Assembly (NCBI GenBank): GCA_964196565.1
Contig: CAXMUH010000084.1
Coordinates: 1-9,472 of the forward strand
Direction of reading: 5' to 3'
DNA: 9,472 nucleotides
Source of the DNA: 2-12-FULL-42-15 sp964196565
GTDB lineage: Bacteria > Pseudomonadota > Gammaproteobacteria > Coxiellales > Coxiellaceae
Shown here: positions 1 through 6,797 of the stretch, in pieces
Layout: each line of letters starts with the position of its first letter
Position numbering within the stretch: the stretch's first letter is position 1
Made by a program: the position numbers and the translations under genes
Notes under the pieces: generated by a model
Databases searched by the model: none
The model's input: the letters and a program-made list of their open reading frames with translations, nothing else
Told to the model about the DNA's origin: nothing

Positions 1-93
1 TCTCACACCGCCAGTACCTCTAATTAATGCTCCCTGCTCTGGCTGCAATGACAGTGAGTCAACAAGCGCTTGTAGTGCCTCTAATGTCATCAC
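1..93 (-). CDS. Partial RelE/HigB-like toxin candidate (runs off left edge)
   Basis: Read leftward from GTG at 93-91 or ATG at 90-88, an open frame of at least 30 codons leaves the window. An in-frame TAA lies five codons before the GTG. The peptide has an LQALVDSL helix, then QPEQGALI and GTGGVR. This order matches the middle of RelE/HigB2-type mRNA interferases (helix, NPE.G..I, GTGG.RK.R). The family normally has about 15-20 residues before this point, including its first beta strand, and they are missing here. The gene is therefore either 5'-truncated or unusually short. An AGGGA sits 8 nt before the GTG, so that start has a plausible ribosome binding site. The catalytic C-terminal half is outside the window. 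The assignment rests on a short motif and is tentative. Confidence 0.35.
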   Translation of the reverse strand, partial: MMTLEALQALVDSLSLQPEQGALIRGTGGVR

Positions 94-132
94 TTTTTTG
101 GTCCCTTATGCTTCCCTATTTTAAGTCATAAT

Positions 133-161
133 TATTAATACGTATTGTCTCTATATTTCAA
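133..161 (-). promoter_or_regulatory. Possible promoter for the left-edge ORF
   Basis: On the minus strand TTGAAA (161-156) is followed after about 17 bp by an AT-rich -10-like TTAATA (138-133). Transcription would start about 35 nt before the ORF at 93. The -35 is good and the -10 is mediocre. Confidence 0.3.
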
Positions 162-193
162 CAGGTTAATAATGCTTTTAAAACCTACCATCT

Positions 194-231
194 CTATGGT
201 ACTTTGTACTAGTGGTACATTGTGCTATAGT
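194..231 (+). promoter_or_regulatory. higA-like promoter within a 37-bp imperfect palindromic operator
   Basis: TTGTAC (204-209) and TATAGT (226-231) are 16 bp apart and make a good sigma70 promoter for the antitoxin gene at 299. The promoter lies inside an imperfect palindrome from CTAT at 194 to ATAG at 230, whose core is TGTAC-N5-GTACA. HigA-type antitoxins usually bind palindromes in their own promoter and repress it, so autoregulation is a reasonable inference. The promoter elements and symmetry are read directly. The bound protein is inferred. Confidence 0.6.
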
Positions 232-298
232 CAACTAACTATAGGGCGCATTGTAAAAAAGGTGAAGCTGCTTCCTGAGCTGGTAAGGAAATATAAAG

Positions 299-565
299 AT
301 GAGTAAACTGGGTAAAAAAATGTTAGAGGCAGTTAAAGAGGCTGATAAGAAAGGGCTGGTGACATTGCAGTCATCACCAAATGTGGCAGAGATTCGTAAG
401 CAACTTAAGCTTTCGCAGCGTGAGTTTGCTCACCAATATCGAATTAACCCTGAGACACTGAAAAGCTGGGAGCAGCACAAGCGAGAGCCAGACTCTATTA
501 GCAGAGCTTATTTGAAATGCATTGAAAAAAACCCTCGACTTATAAAGAAACTTGTTAATTCTTAG
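299..565 (+). CDS. HigA-like XRE-family antitoxin or transcriptional regulator
   Basis: This is an 88-residue protein with a lysine-rich N-terminal helix (MSKLGKK..LEAVKEA) and a helix-turn-helix at about residues 29-65. Its recognisable core is IRKQLKLSQREFA, then NPETLKSWEQ and REPD. The arrangement matches the HigA antitoxins that neutralise RelE/HigB-type toxins and repress their own operon. AAGGA sits 9 nt before the ATG. Such antitoxins normally follow a toxin gene of about 100 codons. Here only about 60 bp lie between the predicted transcription start and the ATG, so no intact toxin precedes it. The in-frame stretch just upstream ends in TAA overlapping this ATG and could be a toxin C-terminal remnant. 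The gene is probably a solitary antitoxin kept as a regulator or decaying. It ends 5 bp from the convergent transporter gene. Confidence 0.75.
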   Translation: MSKLGKKMLEAVKEADKKGLVTLQSSPNVAEIRKQLKLSQREFAHQYRINPETLKSWEQHKREPDSISRAYLKCIEKNPRLIKKLVNS

Positions 566-570
566 CAAGG

Positions 571-1698
571 CTATACCGAGGTATTTGCCGAATCTTCTGC
601 AATACTTGACTCTTCAACCTCAGCCTTCGGCATCTTGGGTTTTGGCCAGGCATCTAATACAGCTTTGACCAAGGTAGCCAAAGGTATTGCAAAAAAGACA
701 CCCCAAAATCCCCAGATACCGCCAAATACCAATACCGATAAAATAATAATTAACGGATGTAATTCCATCGCTTCTGAAAATAACAACGGGAATAAAATGT
801 TTGCATCGAGAGTGATAATAATTGCATAAACCATGACAAAATAGCCAAAATGCGCACTCAGCCCCCATTGCATTAAGCCAAAAATAAACAGCGGAATGGT
901 GACCATCACCGCGCCAATATAAGGGATGATAACGGAAAGGCCGACTAATGCACCCATTAAAAAGGCATACTGCATGCCGAGCAAGTTAAAAGCAATGATA
1001 GAAATAATGCCGACAATAAAAATTTCAATCACGCGGCCATGCACGTAGGAGCCAATTTTTTTGTGCACATCAGCCCACACACTTTGGGTTAAGCCACGAT
1101 TTGTAGGCAGAAAGCGCGAGATCCATTTCGAGATTAATGCACCATCTTTTAGAAAAAAGAACACCAGTAACGGTACCAGCACGAGGTAAATCACATATTG
1201 TAAAATGCTGGGAATGCTGGCAATTGAATAAGTTAATAACTCTTGTCCAATTTTTGCAGATTGTGCTTTTAGAAATACGGCTACTTGCGTTAGCGGATCA
1301 CCGCCAAATAAATTAGGGTATTGTTGCATCATATGCGTTAGCCAAAGTTGGCCCCCATTAAATGCGTGTGGCAGTTCGGTAATCACATTCGTTGTTTGGC
1401 GCCATAATAATGGCAGTAAGCCAAACACAGCGAGCATTAGCATACTGACAAAGAATAAATAAACGATCCATATGGCGAGTATGCGCGGAAGTTTCAATTT
1501 GACCAGCCACACTACGGCGGAATTTAATAGATAAGCAATAATGATACTGACAAACACAGGTATTAAAATTTTGCCAAAAAGTTCGAATAAAATAAAAGAA
1601 ATCAAAAGTACAAAGAATAGCCCAAGCGCTTCAGGATCTGAAAAGTTACGTTTAAACCAGTTTAGTATGGTTTGAGTCATAAGTGTTTTTTGTCGCAT
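571..1698 (-). CDS. AI-2E family (PerM/UPF0118) membrane transporter
   Basis: This 375-residue integral membrane protein belongs to the AI-2E exporter family, which includes E. coli TqsA and PerM. I see hydrophobic segments at about 25-40, 43-65, 70-97, 165-185, 222-243, 245-275, 282-300 and 312-345. The long soluble stretch at about 98-160 is typical of the family. Diagnostic motifs are LVFFFLKDG (178-186), GRVIEI (221-226), IIPYIG (257-262), LDANILFPLLFSEA..LHP (297-315) and the glycine-rich GGIWGFWG. The C-terminal tail is acidic and cytoplasmic. Members export small molecules or ions, including autoinducer-2 or Na+ in some species, so the substrate here cannot be told. The start is uncertain: ATG at 1698 and ATG at 1680 are both possible and neither has a clear Shine-Dalgarno site. 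Confidence 0.9.
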   Translation of the reverse strand: MRQKTLMTQTILNWFKRNFSDPEALGLFFVLLISFILFELFGKILIPVFVSIIIAYLLNSAVVWLVKLKLPRILAIWIVYLFFVSMLMLAVFGLLPLLWRQTTNVITELPHAFNGGQLWLTHMMQQYPNLFGGDPLTQVAVFLKAQSAKIGQELLTYSIASIPSILQYVIYLVLVPLLVFFFLKDGALISKWISRFLPTNRGLTQSVWADVHKKIGSYVHGRVIEIFIVGIISIIAFNLLGMQYAFLMGALVGLSVIIPYIGAVMVTIPLFIFGLMQWGLSAHFGYFVMVYAIIITLDANILFPLLFSEAMELHPLIIILSVLVFGGIWGFWGVFFAIPLATLVKAVLDAWPKPKMPKAEVEESSIAEDSANTSV

Positions 1699-1731
1699 GG
1701 AGTAGGTGCTCGAGCGTTGTAATCAGGTCGC

Positions 1732-1761
1732 ATTATCGCATGGATCAGTTCTTGAGCGCAA
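1732..1761 (-). promoter_or_regulatory. Probable promoter of the AI-2E transporter gene
   Basis: On the minus strand TTGCGC (1761-1756) and GATAAT (1737-1732) are 18 bp apart. They predict a transcript starting about 30 nt before the ATG at 1698. Confidence 0.45.
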
Positions 1762-1827
1762 AGAGTTCATTTTTGCCTGTATATTGGCCAACTAATGGCA
1801 GCCACAATTTAATTTTCTGGCATACCC

Positions 1828-1856
1828 TTGCATAAAATGCATAAATTGCATAAAAT
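1828..1856 (+). promoter_or_regulatory. Probable promoter of the AAA ATPase gene
   Basis: TTGCAT (1828-1833) and TAAAAT (1851-1856) are separated by 17 bp. Transcription would begin near 1863, about 40 nt before the preferred ATG at 1903. Both hexamers fall within the TGCATAAA repeats, so a repeat-binding protein would compete with RNA polymerase. Confidence 0.45.
1829..1854 (+). repeat. Three TGCATAAA boxes at exact 9-bp spacing
   Basis: TGCATAAA occurs at 1829-1836, 1838-1845 and 1847-1854, one unit every 9 bp. The array overlaps the predicted promoter of the ATPase gene. Iterated boxes of this kind are often operator sites. No regulator gene is adjacent, so the binding partner is unknown. 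Confidence 0.6.
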
Positions 1857-1902
1857 TACCTTGTAATATCTGCATTAAATGACTTTATATCAAGGTTACA
1901 TT

Positions 1903-3237
1903 ATGGATCGTGAAATAATCAATGACTTACGGGCTTGGAAACAACAGCCAGACCGAATGCCGTTACTGGTCAGGGGAGCTAGGCAGGTTGGCAAAACTTA
2001 TGTGGTCAATCAGTTTGGCAGGGGGGAATTCGAGAATTTTGTGGTCATCAATTTTGAGTTACAACGCGAATATATGGCTTGTTTTGACAATCTGGCGGCA
2101 GAAAAAATAATTGAACTGATTAGTGCTTTGTCAAAGCAATCCATTTTGCCAGGTAAGACTTTACTTTTTTTTGATGAAATTCAAGAATGCCCTAAAGCAA
2201 TTAGTGCGTTGCGGTATTTTAAAGAAAACGTACCCGAGTTGCATGTGATTGGCGCGGGCTCGTGATTGGAGGTTACATTAAATGATGCAGAATTTCGTAT
2301 GCCGGTTGGCAGAGTGCAGTCGCTTTTTTTAAAACCTCTGTCTTTTTATGAATTTTTAAAGGCGTCAAACTATGAGCCGTTATATGAATTTATAAAGCAC
2401 TGTAATATTAAAGAAGGTATCCCAGAAGCAATTCATGAAAAACTTTTATCTTTATTGCATGAGTATTTTGTTGTTGGAGGTATGCCGGCAGTTGTCTCAA
2501 GTTATTTAAAATACCGTGATTTAAATCAAGTCCAAATTTTGCAATCTTCTTTGCTAGTGACTTACCGAAATGATTTTGGTAAATATGCAAGTACGTCGAA
2601 ACACAAGTATTTACAAAAGCTCTTTGATAAAGTGCCTGGAATGATTGGTCAGCATTTTCGTTATGTTAAGGTTGATCCCGATATGCAATCAAGAGATATT
2701 AGAACGGCCATAGATGACTTACGTGATGCCGGCTTGTTATACACTGTTTATAGTACCCAAGCATCAGGACTGCCATTAAACTCACTGATTAATGAAAAGA
2801 AATTTAAGCTTTTATTTATAGATATAGGTTTAGTTAAAGTAACTGCAATGCTAGATGCAGAGATAATGATGAAAAGAGATCTTATGTTGGTAAATCAGGG
2901 GATGCTTGTTGAGCAGTTTGTTGGCCAAGAGCTGCTGGCATATGCATCAAGACATTTTCCAGACCAATTGTTTTATTGGGCGAGAGAGAAAAGAAACAGT
3001 ATGGCGGAAGTTGATTATGTGATAAATGTTAATGAGTCTATTATCCCCATTGAGGTGAAAGCTGGGAGCAGCGGCAGATTGAAATCATTACATCTTTTTT
3101 TAGCAGAGAAAAATAGTAGATTAGGGGTCCAAATATCGCAGCATAAGCTGGAGATAAAAAACAATGTGTTGTCCTTGCCGTTGTATATGATTCATGAGTT
3201 AAGGAGGGTGGTGTTATCCTTAAGTGATGGTAGCTAA
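1903..3237 (+). pseudogene. DUF4143-type AAA ATPase interrupted by an in-frame TGA
   Basis: The reading frame spans 445 codons with one internal TGA at codon 121 (2263-2265). ATG 1903 is preferred over ATG 1879 because AAGG lies 7 nt before it and the family usually starts M.R.I...L..W. The N-terminal ATPase has Walker A GARQVGKT (25-32) and Walker B LLFFDEIQ. The TGA sits where relatives have leucine, in the VIGAGS-x-LEV strand just after the ATPase core. After it come FLKPLSFYEFL, the DUF4143 stretch YFVVGGMPAVV, and a PD-(D/E)xK-like domain with E343, EVD (371) and IEVK (384-386). The family is common and poorly understood. Everything after the stop looks intact, so the nonsense change is probably recent, unless it is a sequencing error. 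The last 18 bp overlap the end of ribH on the opposite strand. Confidence 0.85.
3199..3223. terminator. Weak hairpin at the convergent ATPase/ribH ends
   Basis: TTAAGGA (3199-3205) and TCCTTAA (3217-3223) form a 7-bp stem with an 11-nt loop, within the end of the ATPase frame and just past the ribH stop. There is no T-tract on either strand, so terminator function is doubtful. It is the only hairpin I see where the rib transcript should end. Confidence 0.2.
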
Positions 3238-3657
3238 ACAGTTCAAAGTCTCTATCGCCGCATCCACCGCCTCGCGGCCTTTATGGCCATGCTTGCCGCC
3301 CACTCGATCCATCGCCTGTGCTTTGTTTTCGGTGGTCAGCACGCCGAAGATCACTGGCACTTCAAAATCAAGTGCAATGCGTTGGCAGCCAGAGCTAACC
3401 GATTCGCATACATAATCATAATGAGTGGTTTCACCTCGAATAACAGCGCCAAGACAAATAATGCTGGCGTATCGATGTAGGCGTGCAAGCTTTTTAGCGA
3501 TTAAAGGGATTTCAACTGCGCCTGGGACATGAAATACTTTTACATTATCTGGGTTAATATCCAGTTCTTTAAAACGTGCAAGTGCGCCTTCAAGTAATTT
3601 TGTGGTCACGGGTTCATTGAAGCGGCTAACAACGATGGCGAATTGATTACTTGTCAT
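3220..3657 (-). CDS. ribH: 6,7-dimethyl-8-ribityllumazine synthase
   Basis: This 145-residue enzyme condenses 5-amino-6-ribitylamino-uracil with 3,4-dihydroxy-2-butanone 4-phosphate to give lumazine, the penultimate step of riboflavin synthesis. It normally forms pentamers or 60-subunit capsids. Visible signatures are SRFN (11-14) in the substrate pocket, VPGAVEIP (44-51), GAVIRGETTHYDYVC (70-84) with the general acid/base His79, and the phosphate-binding C-terminal KGREA. The length is near the usual 150-160. The ATG overlaps the ribBA stop by 11 bp and AAGGA lies 10 nt before it, so translation is probably coupled. It is the last gene of the rib transcript. Many proteobacteria have nusB next, but here a convergent ATPase gene overlaps the ribH end by 18 bp. 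Confidence 0.96.
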   Translation of the reverse strand: MTSNQFAIVVSRFNEPVTTKLLEGALARFKELDINPDNVKVFHVPGAVEIPLIAKKLARLHRYASIICLGAVIRGETTHYDYVCESVSSGCQRIALDFEVPVIFGVLTTENKAQAMDRVGGKHGHKGREAVDAAIETLNCLATIT

Positions 3658-4876
3658 GAGCTGCAGTCCTTATGGATTCGAGATTAAGTAAGTGCCCTAG
3701 TTTATTGCGTTTGGTGGTGAGGTAATCAATATTACTTTGATTCGGTTCAGTCTCAAGTGGGACACGCTGCATCACATCAATTCCATGCTGTTTTAGCGCA
3801 TCAATTTTATGTGGATTATTGGTGAGTAAACGAATCGTTTTGAGATCGAGTGATTTTAATATTTCTGCGGCCAATGCGTACTCGCGCTCATCCGCTTCAA
3901 AGCCGAGTTTATGGTTGGCCTCAACCGTATCCAATCCATGATCTTGAAGTGCATAGGCTTTGATTTTGTTAGCAAGGCCAATGCCACGACCTTCTTGGCG
4001 AAGATAAAGTAAAACACCACCTTGTTTTGAAATTTCAGCTAAGGCAAGATCGAGTTGTTGGCCGCAATCACAGCGCTCTGAGCCAAAAACATCACCGGTT
4101 AGACATTCGGAATGTAGGCGCACCAGTGGGTTCGGGCCTTCAGTTTTTGAAATAATAGCCAGATGTTCTTGTTGGTTTATTTTGTCAAAAAATACTTTAA
4201 TCGTAAATTGGCCTAAATCTTTTATTGGCAGTGTTGATTCAGTAATTTCGCTGATCAGCTTCTCATGCTGCAAACGGTATTCAACCAAGTCTTTTAAGCG
4301 TAATAAACTTAAATTATGTTTTTTAGAAAATTCAATTAAGTCGTCTAGGCGCGCCATGCTGCCGTCATCATTCATGATTTCACAAATAACGGCTGCAGGT
4401 TTTAGCCCTGCAAGTCGTGATAAATCGCTGCTGCCTTCCGTGTGGCCACGACGTTTTAAAACGCCGCCTTCAACCGCGCGCAGTGGAAACATATGGCCTG
4501 GAATAATAATATCATCAGGACCGGATTTAGGGTCAATCGCCACTTTTACTGAGTGGGCGCGATCCTGTGCCGAAATACCGGTGGTGACGCCACTTGCTGC
4601 TTCAAATGAAACACCAAAAGCAGTTTGGTGTGGGGTTCGATTGTCTTTGGTCATCATCGGAATTGCCAAGCGTTCAAAATCTTGTTCGCTTAAGCTTAAA
4701 CAAACTAAGCCCCGACCAAAATGGCACATAAAGTTAATGGCTTCTGGTGTTATTTTTTCTGCGGCGATAATAAGATCGCCTTCATTTTCGCGCGACTCAT
4801 CATCAATTAAAATAACCATTTTGCCTTGACGCAAATCATCTAACGCTTGTGTAATTGTGTTAAAGGGTTGGTTCAT
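3647..4876 (-). CDS. ribBA: Bifunctional DHBP synthase / GTP cyclohydrolase II
   Basis: This 409-residue fusion supplies both precursors of riboflavin. The N-terminal RibB domain (about 1-200) makes 3,4-dihydroxy-2-butanone 4-phosphate from ribulose 5-phosphate. It shows the acidic metal loop DDESRENEGD (25-34), FGRGLVCL (53-60) and GHTEGSSDL (144-152). The C-terminal RibA domain (about 210-400) opens GTP. It keeps the zinc cysteines C258, C269 and C271 in SECLTGDVFGSERCDCG, the catalytic Tyr291 in YLRQEGRGIGL, and DTVEANHKLGF. Many proteobacterial RibBA proteins have a decayed RibA half, but this one looks complete and both activities are expected. The ATG is preceded by GAGGA about 8 nt upstream and overlaps the end of ribE by 17 bp, which suggests translational coupling. 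Confidence 0.96.
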   Translation of the reverse strand: MNQPFNTITQALDDLRQGKMVILIDDESRENEGDLIIAAEKITPEAINFMCHFGRGLVCLSLSEQDFERLAIPMMTKDNRTPHQTAFGVSFEAASGVTTGISAQDRAHSVKVAIDPKSGPDDIIIPGHMFPLRAVEGGVLKRRGHTEGSSDLSRLAGLKPAAVICEIMNDDGSMARLDDLIEFSKKHNLSLLRLKDLVEYRLQHEKLISEITESTLPIKDLGQFTIKVFFDKINQQEHLAIISKTEGPNPLVRLHSECLTGDVFGSERCDCGQQLDLALAEISKQGGVLLYLRQEGRGIGLANKIKAYALQDHGLDTVEANHKLGFEADEREYALAAEILKSLDLKTIRLLTNNPHKIDALKQHGIDVMQRVPLETEPNQSNIDYLTTKRNKLGHLLNLESIRTAAHDK

Positions 4877-5465
4877 GTGCTAATCCTCGTGTTTGTTTGG
4901 CAACTATTTTTGCCAATAAATCCAGTTCTATATTAACGTGACTTCCTGGTGCCAAATCCGATAAATTGGTTCGTTCTAGGGTGTGTGGAATCAACATAAG
5001 ATGACATTCATTGTTGATAATTTTATTAATGGTTAAGCTCACACCGTTGACGGTGATGCTGCCTTTTGGAATCAGGTATTGCTGGTTTTTATCTTCAATG
5101 CCACTAATAATATAATGAAAAAAATCATCTTGTTGAGTTATGCTTTTTACCACAGCGATCTGATCAACGTGACCACTGACAAAATGTCCGCCGAGGCGAT
5201 CATTGAGCTTTAAGGCGCGCTCTAAATTAATTGCGCTGCCGACGAAATAGTTTTTTGCGATGGTTAAATCCAGGGTTTCTTCTGAAAGTTCAAACTCAAA
5301 TTGATTTTGATTAATATGAATCGCGCTAAGACAAGCGCCATCGACTGCAATGCTTTCACCTTCGCTTAAGTCGTTAAAATTGGATTCAATGCGAATACGC
5401 AAACCCGTATCGAGCTTAACGACTTTTTTAATTGTTCCAGTATGATCAATTAACCCGGTGAACAT
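4860..5465 (-). CDS. ribE: Riboflavin synthase, alpha subunit
   Basis: This 201-residue enzyme dismutates two lumazine molecules into riboflavin and the pyrimidine that RibH reuses. It consists of two similar lumazine-binding barrels, about residues 1-97 and 98-190. The first has MFTGLI at the N terminus, VDGACLSA with Cys45, and LERALKLNDRLGGHFVSGHVD, which leads into the second. The second has IPKGSITVNGVSLTIN (132-147) and IPHTLERTNL. The usual MFTGIIE start reads MFTGLID here, a conservative change. GGAG sits 7 nt before the ATG and is a strong ribosome binding site. This is the first gene downstream of the FMN riboswitch and therefore the gene it most directly controls. Some nomenclatures call it ribC. 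Confidence 0.96.
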   Translation of the reverse strand: MFTGLIDHTGTIKKVVKLDTGLRIRIESNFNDLSEGESIAVDGACLSAIHINQNQFEFELSEETLDLTIAKNYFVGSAINLERALKLNDRLGGHFVSGHVDQIAVVKSITQQDDFFHYIISGIEDKNQQYLIPKGSITVNGVSLTINKIINNECHLMLIPHTLERTNLSDLAPGSHVNIELDLLAKIVAKQTRGLAHEPTL

Positions 5466-5490
5466 TTATATTCTCCACATAAATATACTG

Positions 5491-5498
5491 TTCAGGGC
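5491..5498 (-). promoter_or_regulatory. Candidate anti-aptamer strand of the FMN riboswitch
   Basis: The leader RNA contains GCCCUGAA here, shortly before the ribE ribosome binding site (GGAG at 5476-5473). It is exactly complementary to UUCAGGGC at the 5' edge of the aptamer (5705-5698). The 8-bp helix cannot coexist with the aptamer P1 and its CAGGG junction, so it could form the alternative, FMN-free fold. The complementarity is seen directly. The switching role is inferred. Confidence 0.45.
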
Positions 5499-5552
5499 TT
5501 GAAGTAATAGAATAAATAGCTATTAAGTGTAAGTGCTGTGATGCGCGAACAC

Positions 5553-5709
5553 GTATCTTCTCCCATCCGGACTCTAACCGTCGGCTCTGGAATCACACCA
5601 AATCTGCTGACCTTTGCTAACCTATTGTTAACGAAAGCGCTCGCGGGCTTATTTACTGTCTCTTAGTAAAATCACCGCCGGTGGGGAATTACACCCCGCC
5701 CTGAAGACA
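5553..5709 (-). promoter_or_regulatory. FMN riboswitch (RFN element)
   Basis: The minus-strand leader carries the conserved RFN elements in order. These are UCUUCAGGGCGGGGUG, UUCCCCACCGGCGGU, a variable P3 hairpin (UUUACU/AGUAAA), AGCCCGCGAGCG, GGUCAGCAGAUUUGGUG, UUCCAGAGCCGACGGU, and AGUCCGGAUGGGAGAAGA. P1 is UCUUC (5707-5703) paired with GAAGA (5560-5556). FMN binding to this aptamer lowers expression of riboflavin genes. There is no T-tract terminator between the aptamer and ribE, and about 90 nt separate the aptamer from the ATG. Control of translation initiation is therefore more likely than attenuation. The unusual point is its place between ribD and ribE, not ahead of the whole cluster. 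Confidence 0.96.
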
Positions 5710-5716
5710 TACTGCA

Positions 5717-5745
5717 AATGTAGCAACCGTTGGCGTGACTGTCAA
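5717..5745 (-). promoter_or_regulatory. Strong promoter for the riboswitch-ribE-ribBA-ribH transcript
   Basis: A perfect -35 TTGACA (5745-5740), a 17-bp spacer and -10 TACATT (5722-5717) place the start near 5710, right at the 5' edge of the aptamer. The -35 box contains the ribD stop codon, because the TGA of TTTGACA at 5744-5742 terminates ribD. This promoter explains how the riboswitch can act on the last three genes independently of ribD. Confidence 0.75.
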
Positions 5746-6797
5746 ACGCTGGATTTGATAAAATGACGTATCAGATCGGCGCCAGATGGCTCGCTGGCTA
5801 ACTCTTTGTAAAATTGAGTTATATCGAACTGCTTATCCATTGCGGGTTTGGCATCAACGCCCAGCTCAATTGGGCTCTGATAGAGGTAGATTTCATCTGC
5901 AAGGCCTGTTTGGACCAGTGCTTGAAAGCATTTTGCGCCGGCTTCGACCCACAGATTATGTACCCCATCTTCACCAATTTTTGCAATAACCTCATTTAAG
6001 TCTAGGCCTTGATCGGTGGTTGTAATGCCGATGCTGCGCAATTGATTGTTGAGTTTTAGAGTTTTATCAAAAAATACCGTTAAATTCTGGGCGCTGTTAT
6101 GAATAGATGCATGTTTAGGTAATTGTAATCGACTATCGAGAATATAAATATTTTTGGCAATGGTTTTATTATTTAATCGCACGTTTAATTGCGGATCATC
6201 ATTTTGCACTGTATTAATCGTAGTTAAAATGGCATCTGCTTTTAATCTACATTGATGAGTGAAATCTTTAGCTTCGGTTCCGGTTATAACTGCTGGGCTA
6301 CCGTCTTGATACGCTATTTTATTATCTTTAGAAACCGCAAGTTTAATGGTAACCCAGGGTTTGTGGGTTTTAGTCCAGTGTTGGTAACTTTGATAAAAAC
6401 GATCGATTTCATCTATCGTCACATGATGGGTTGGGATACCCGCTTCAACAAGCCGCTGTTGGCCTTTGCCTGAAACGCTTGGGTTTGGGTCACGGTAGGC
6501 AAAATAGACCTCTGCAATTTTGGCTTTGATAATCGCATCCACGCAGGGCGGGGTGCGGCCCTGATGGCAGCAGGGTTCTAGGGTGACGTAGAGGCTGGCA
6601 CCCGCTGCATTGTTGCCGGCTTGCTGTATTGCATTTATCTCTGCGTGTGGCTGGCCTGCAGCAAAATGGCAGCCCTCTGCGATGATTTCACCATCTTTTA
6701 CCAACAGCGCACCAACCGCAGGGTTAGGGGCGCAAAAGCCACGACGGCTATCGGCGAGTTTAAGCGCGTGTTGTAGATATTGCTGATTTGAAGTCAT
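5742..6797 (-). CDS. ribD: Bifunctional pyrimidine deaminase/reductase of riboflavin synthesis
   Basis: This 351-residue enzyme deaminates the pyrimidine ring made by GTP cyclohydrolase II and then reduces the ribose side chain with NADPH. The N-terminal cytidine-deaminase-like domain (about 1-145) has PNPAVGALL (24-32), the zinc site HAE (51-53) and EPCCHQGRTPPC (74-85, with C76 and C85), and the proton-shuttling Glu53. The C-terminal reductase (about 147-351) has PWVTIKLAVSKDNKIA, ITGTEAKD, NDDPQLNVR and LWVEAGAK. The usual ILTGIGTV stretch reads ILTTINTV, losing two glycines, which is a modest divergence. No Shine-Dalgarno site precedes the ATG, and a -10-like TATCAT ends 5 nt before it, so the mRNA may be leaderless. 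It lies upstream of the riboswitch and is not itself under that aptamer, except for read-through transcripts. Confidence 0.96.
   Translation of the reverse strand: MTSNQQYLQHALKLADSRRGFCAPNPAVGALLVKDGEIIAEGCHFAAGQPHAEINAIQQAGNNAAGASLYVTLEPCCHQGRTPPCVDAIIKAKIAEVYFAYRDPNPSVSGKGQQRLVEAGIPTHHVTIDEIDRFYQSYQHWTKTHKPWVTIKLAVSKDNKIAYQDGSPAVITGTEAKDFTHQCRLKADAILTTINTVQNDDPQLNVRLNNKTIAKNIYILDSRLQLPKHASIHNSAQNLTVFFDKTLKLNNQLRSIGITTTDQGLDLNEVIAKIGEDGVHNLWVEAGAKCFQALVQTGLADEIYLYQSPIELGVDAKPAMDKQFDITQFYKELASEPSGADLIRHFIKSSV

Noticed and set aside
196..306. 36-codon ORF starting at ATG 196 as a real gene
   Set aside because: Its start lies in the operator upstream of the predicted transcription start, so it would not be in the mRNA. 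At most the 3' part is a remnant.
2266..3237. Independent second ATPase gene starting at TTG 2266
   Set aside because: The frame is continuous with the upstream part, lacks its own ribosome binding site, and begins in the middle of a conserved ATPase strand.
4182..4829. 215-codon rightward ORF inside ribBA
   Set aside because: It is a shadow of the strongly conserved ribBA frame on the other strand. It has no recognisable domain and no ribosome binding site.
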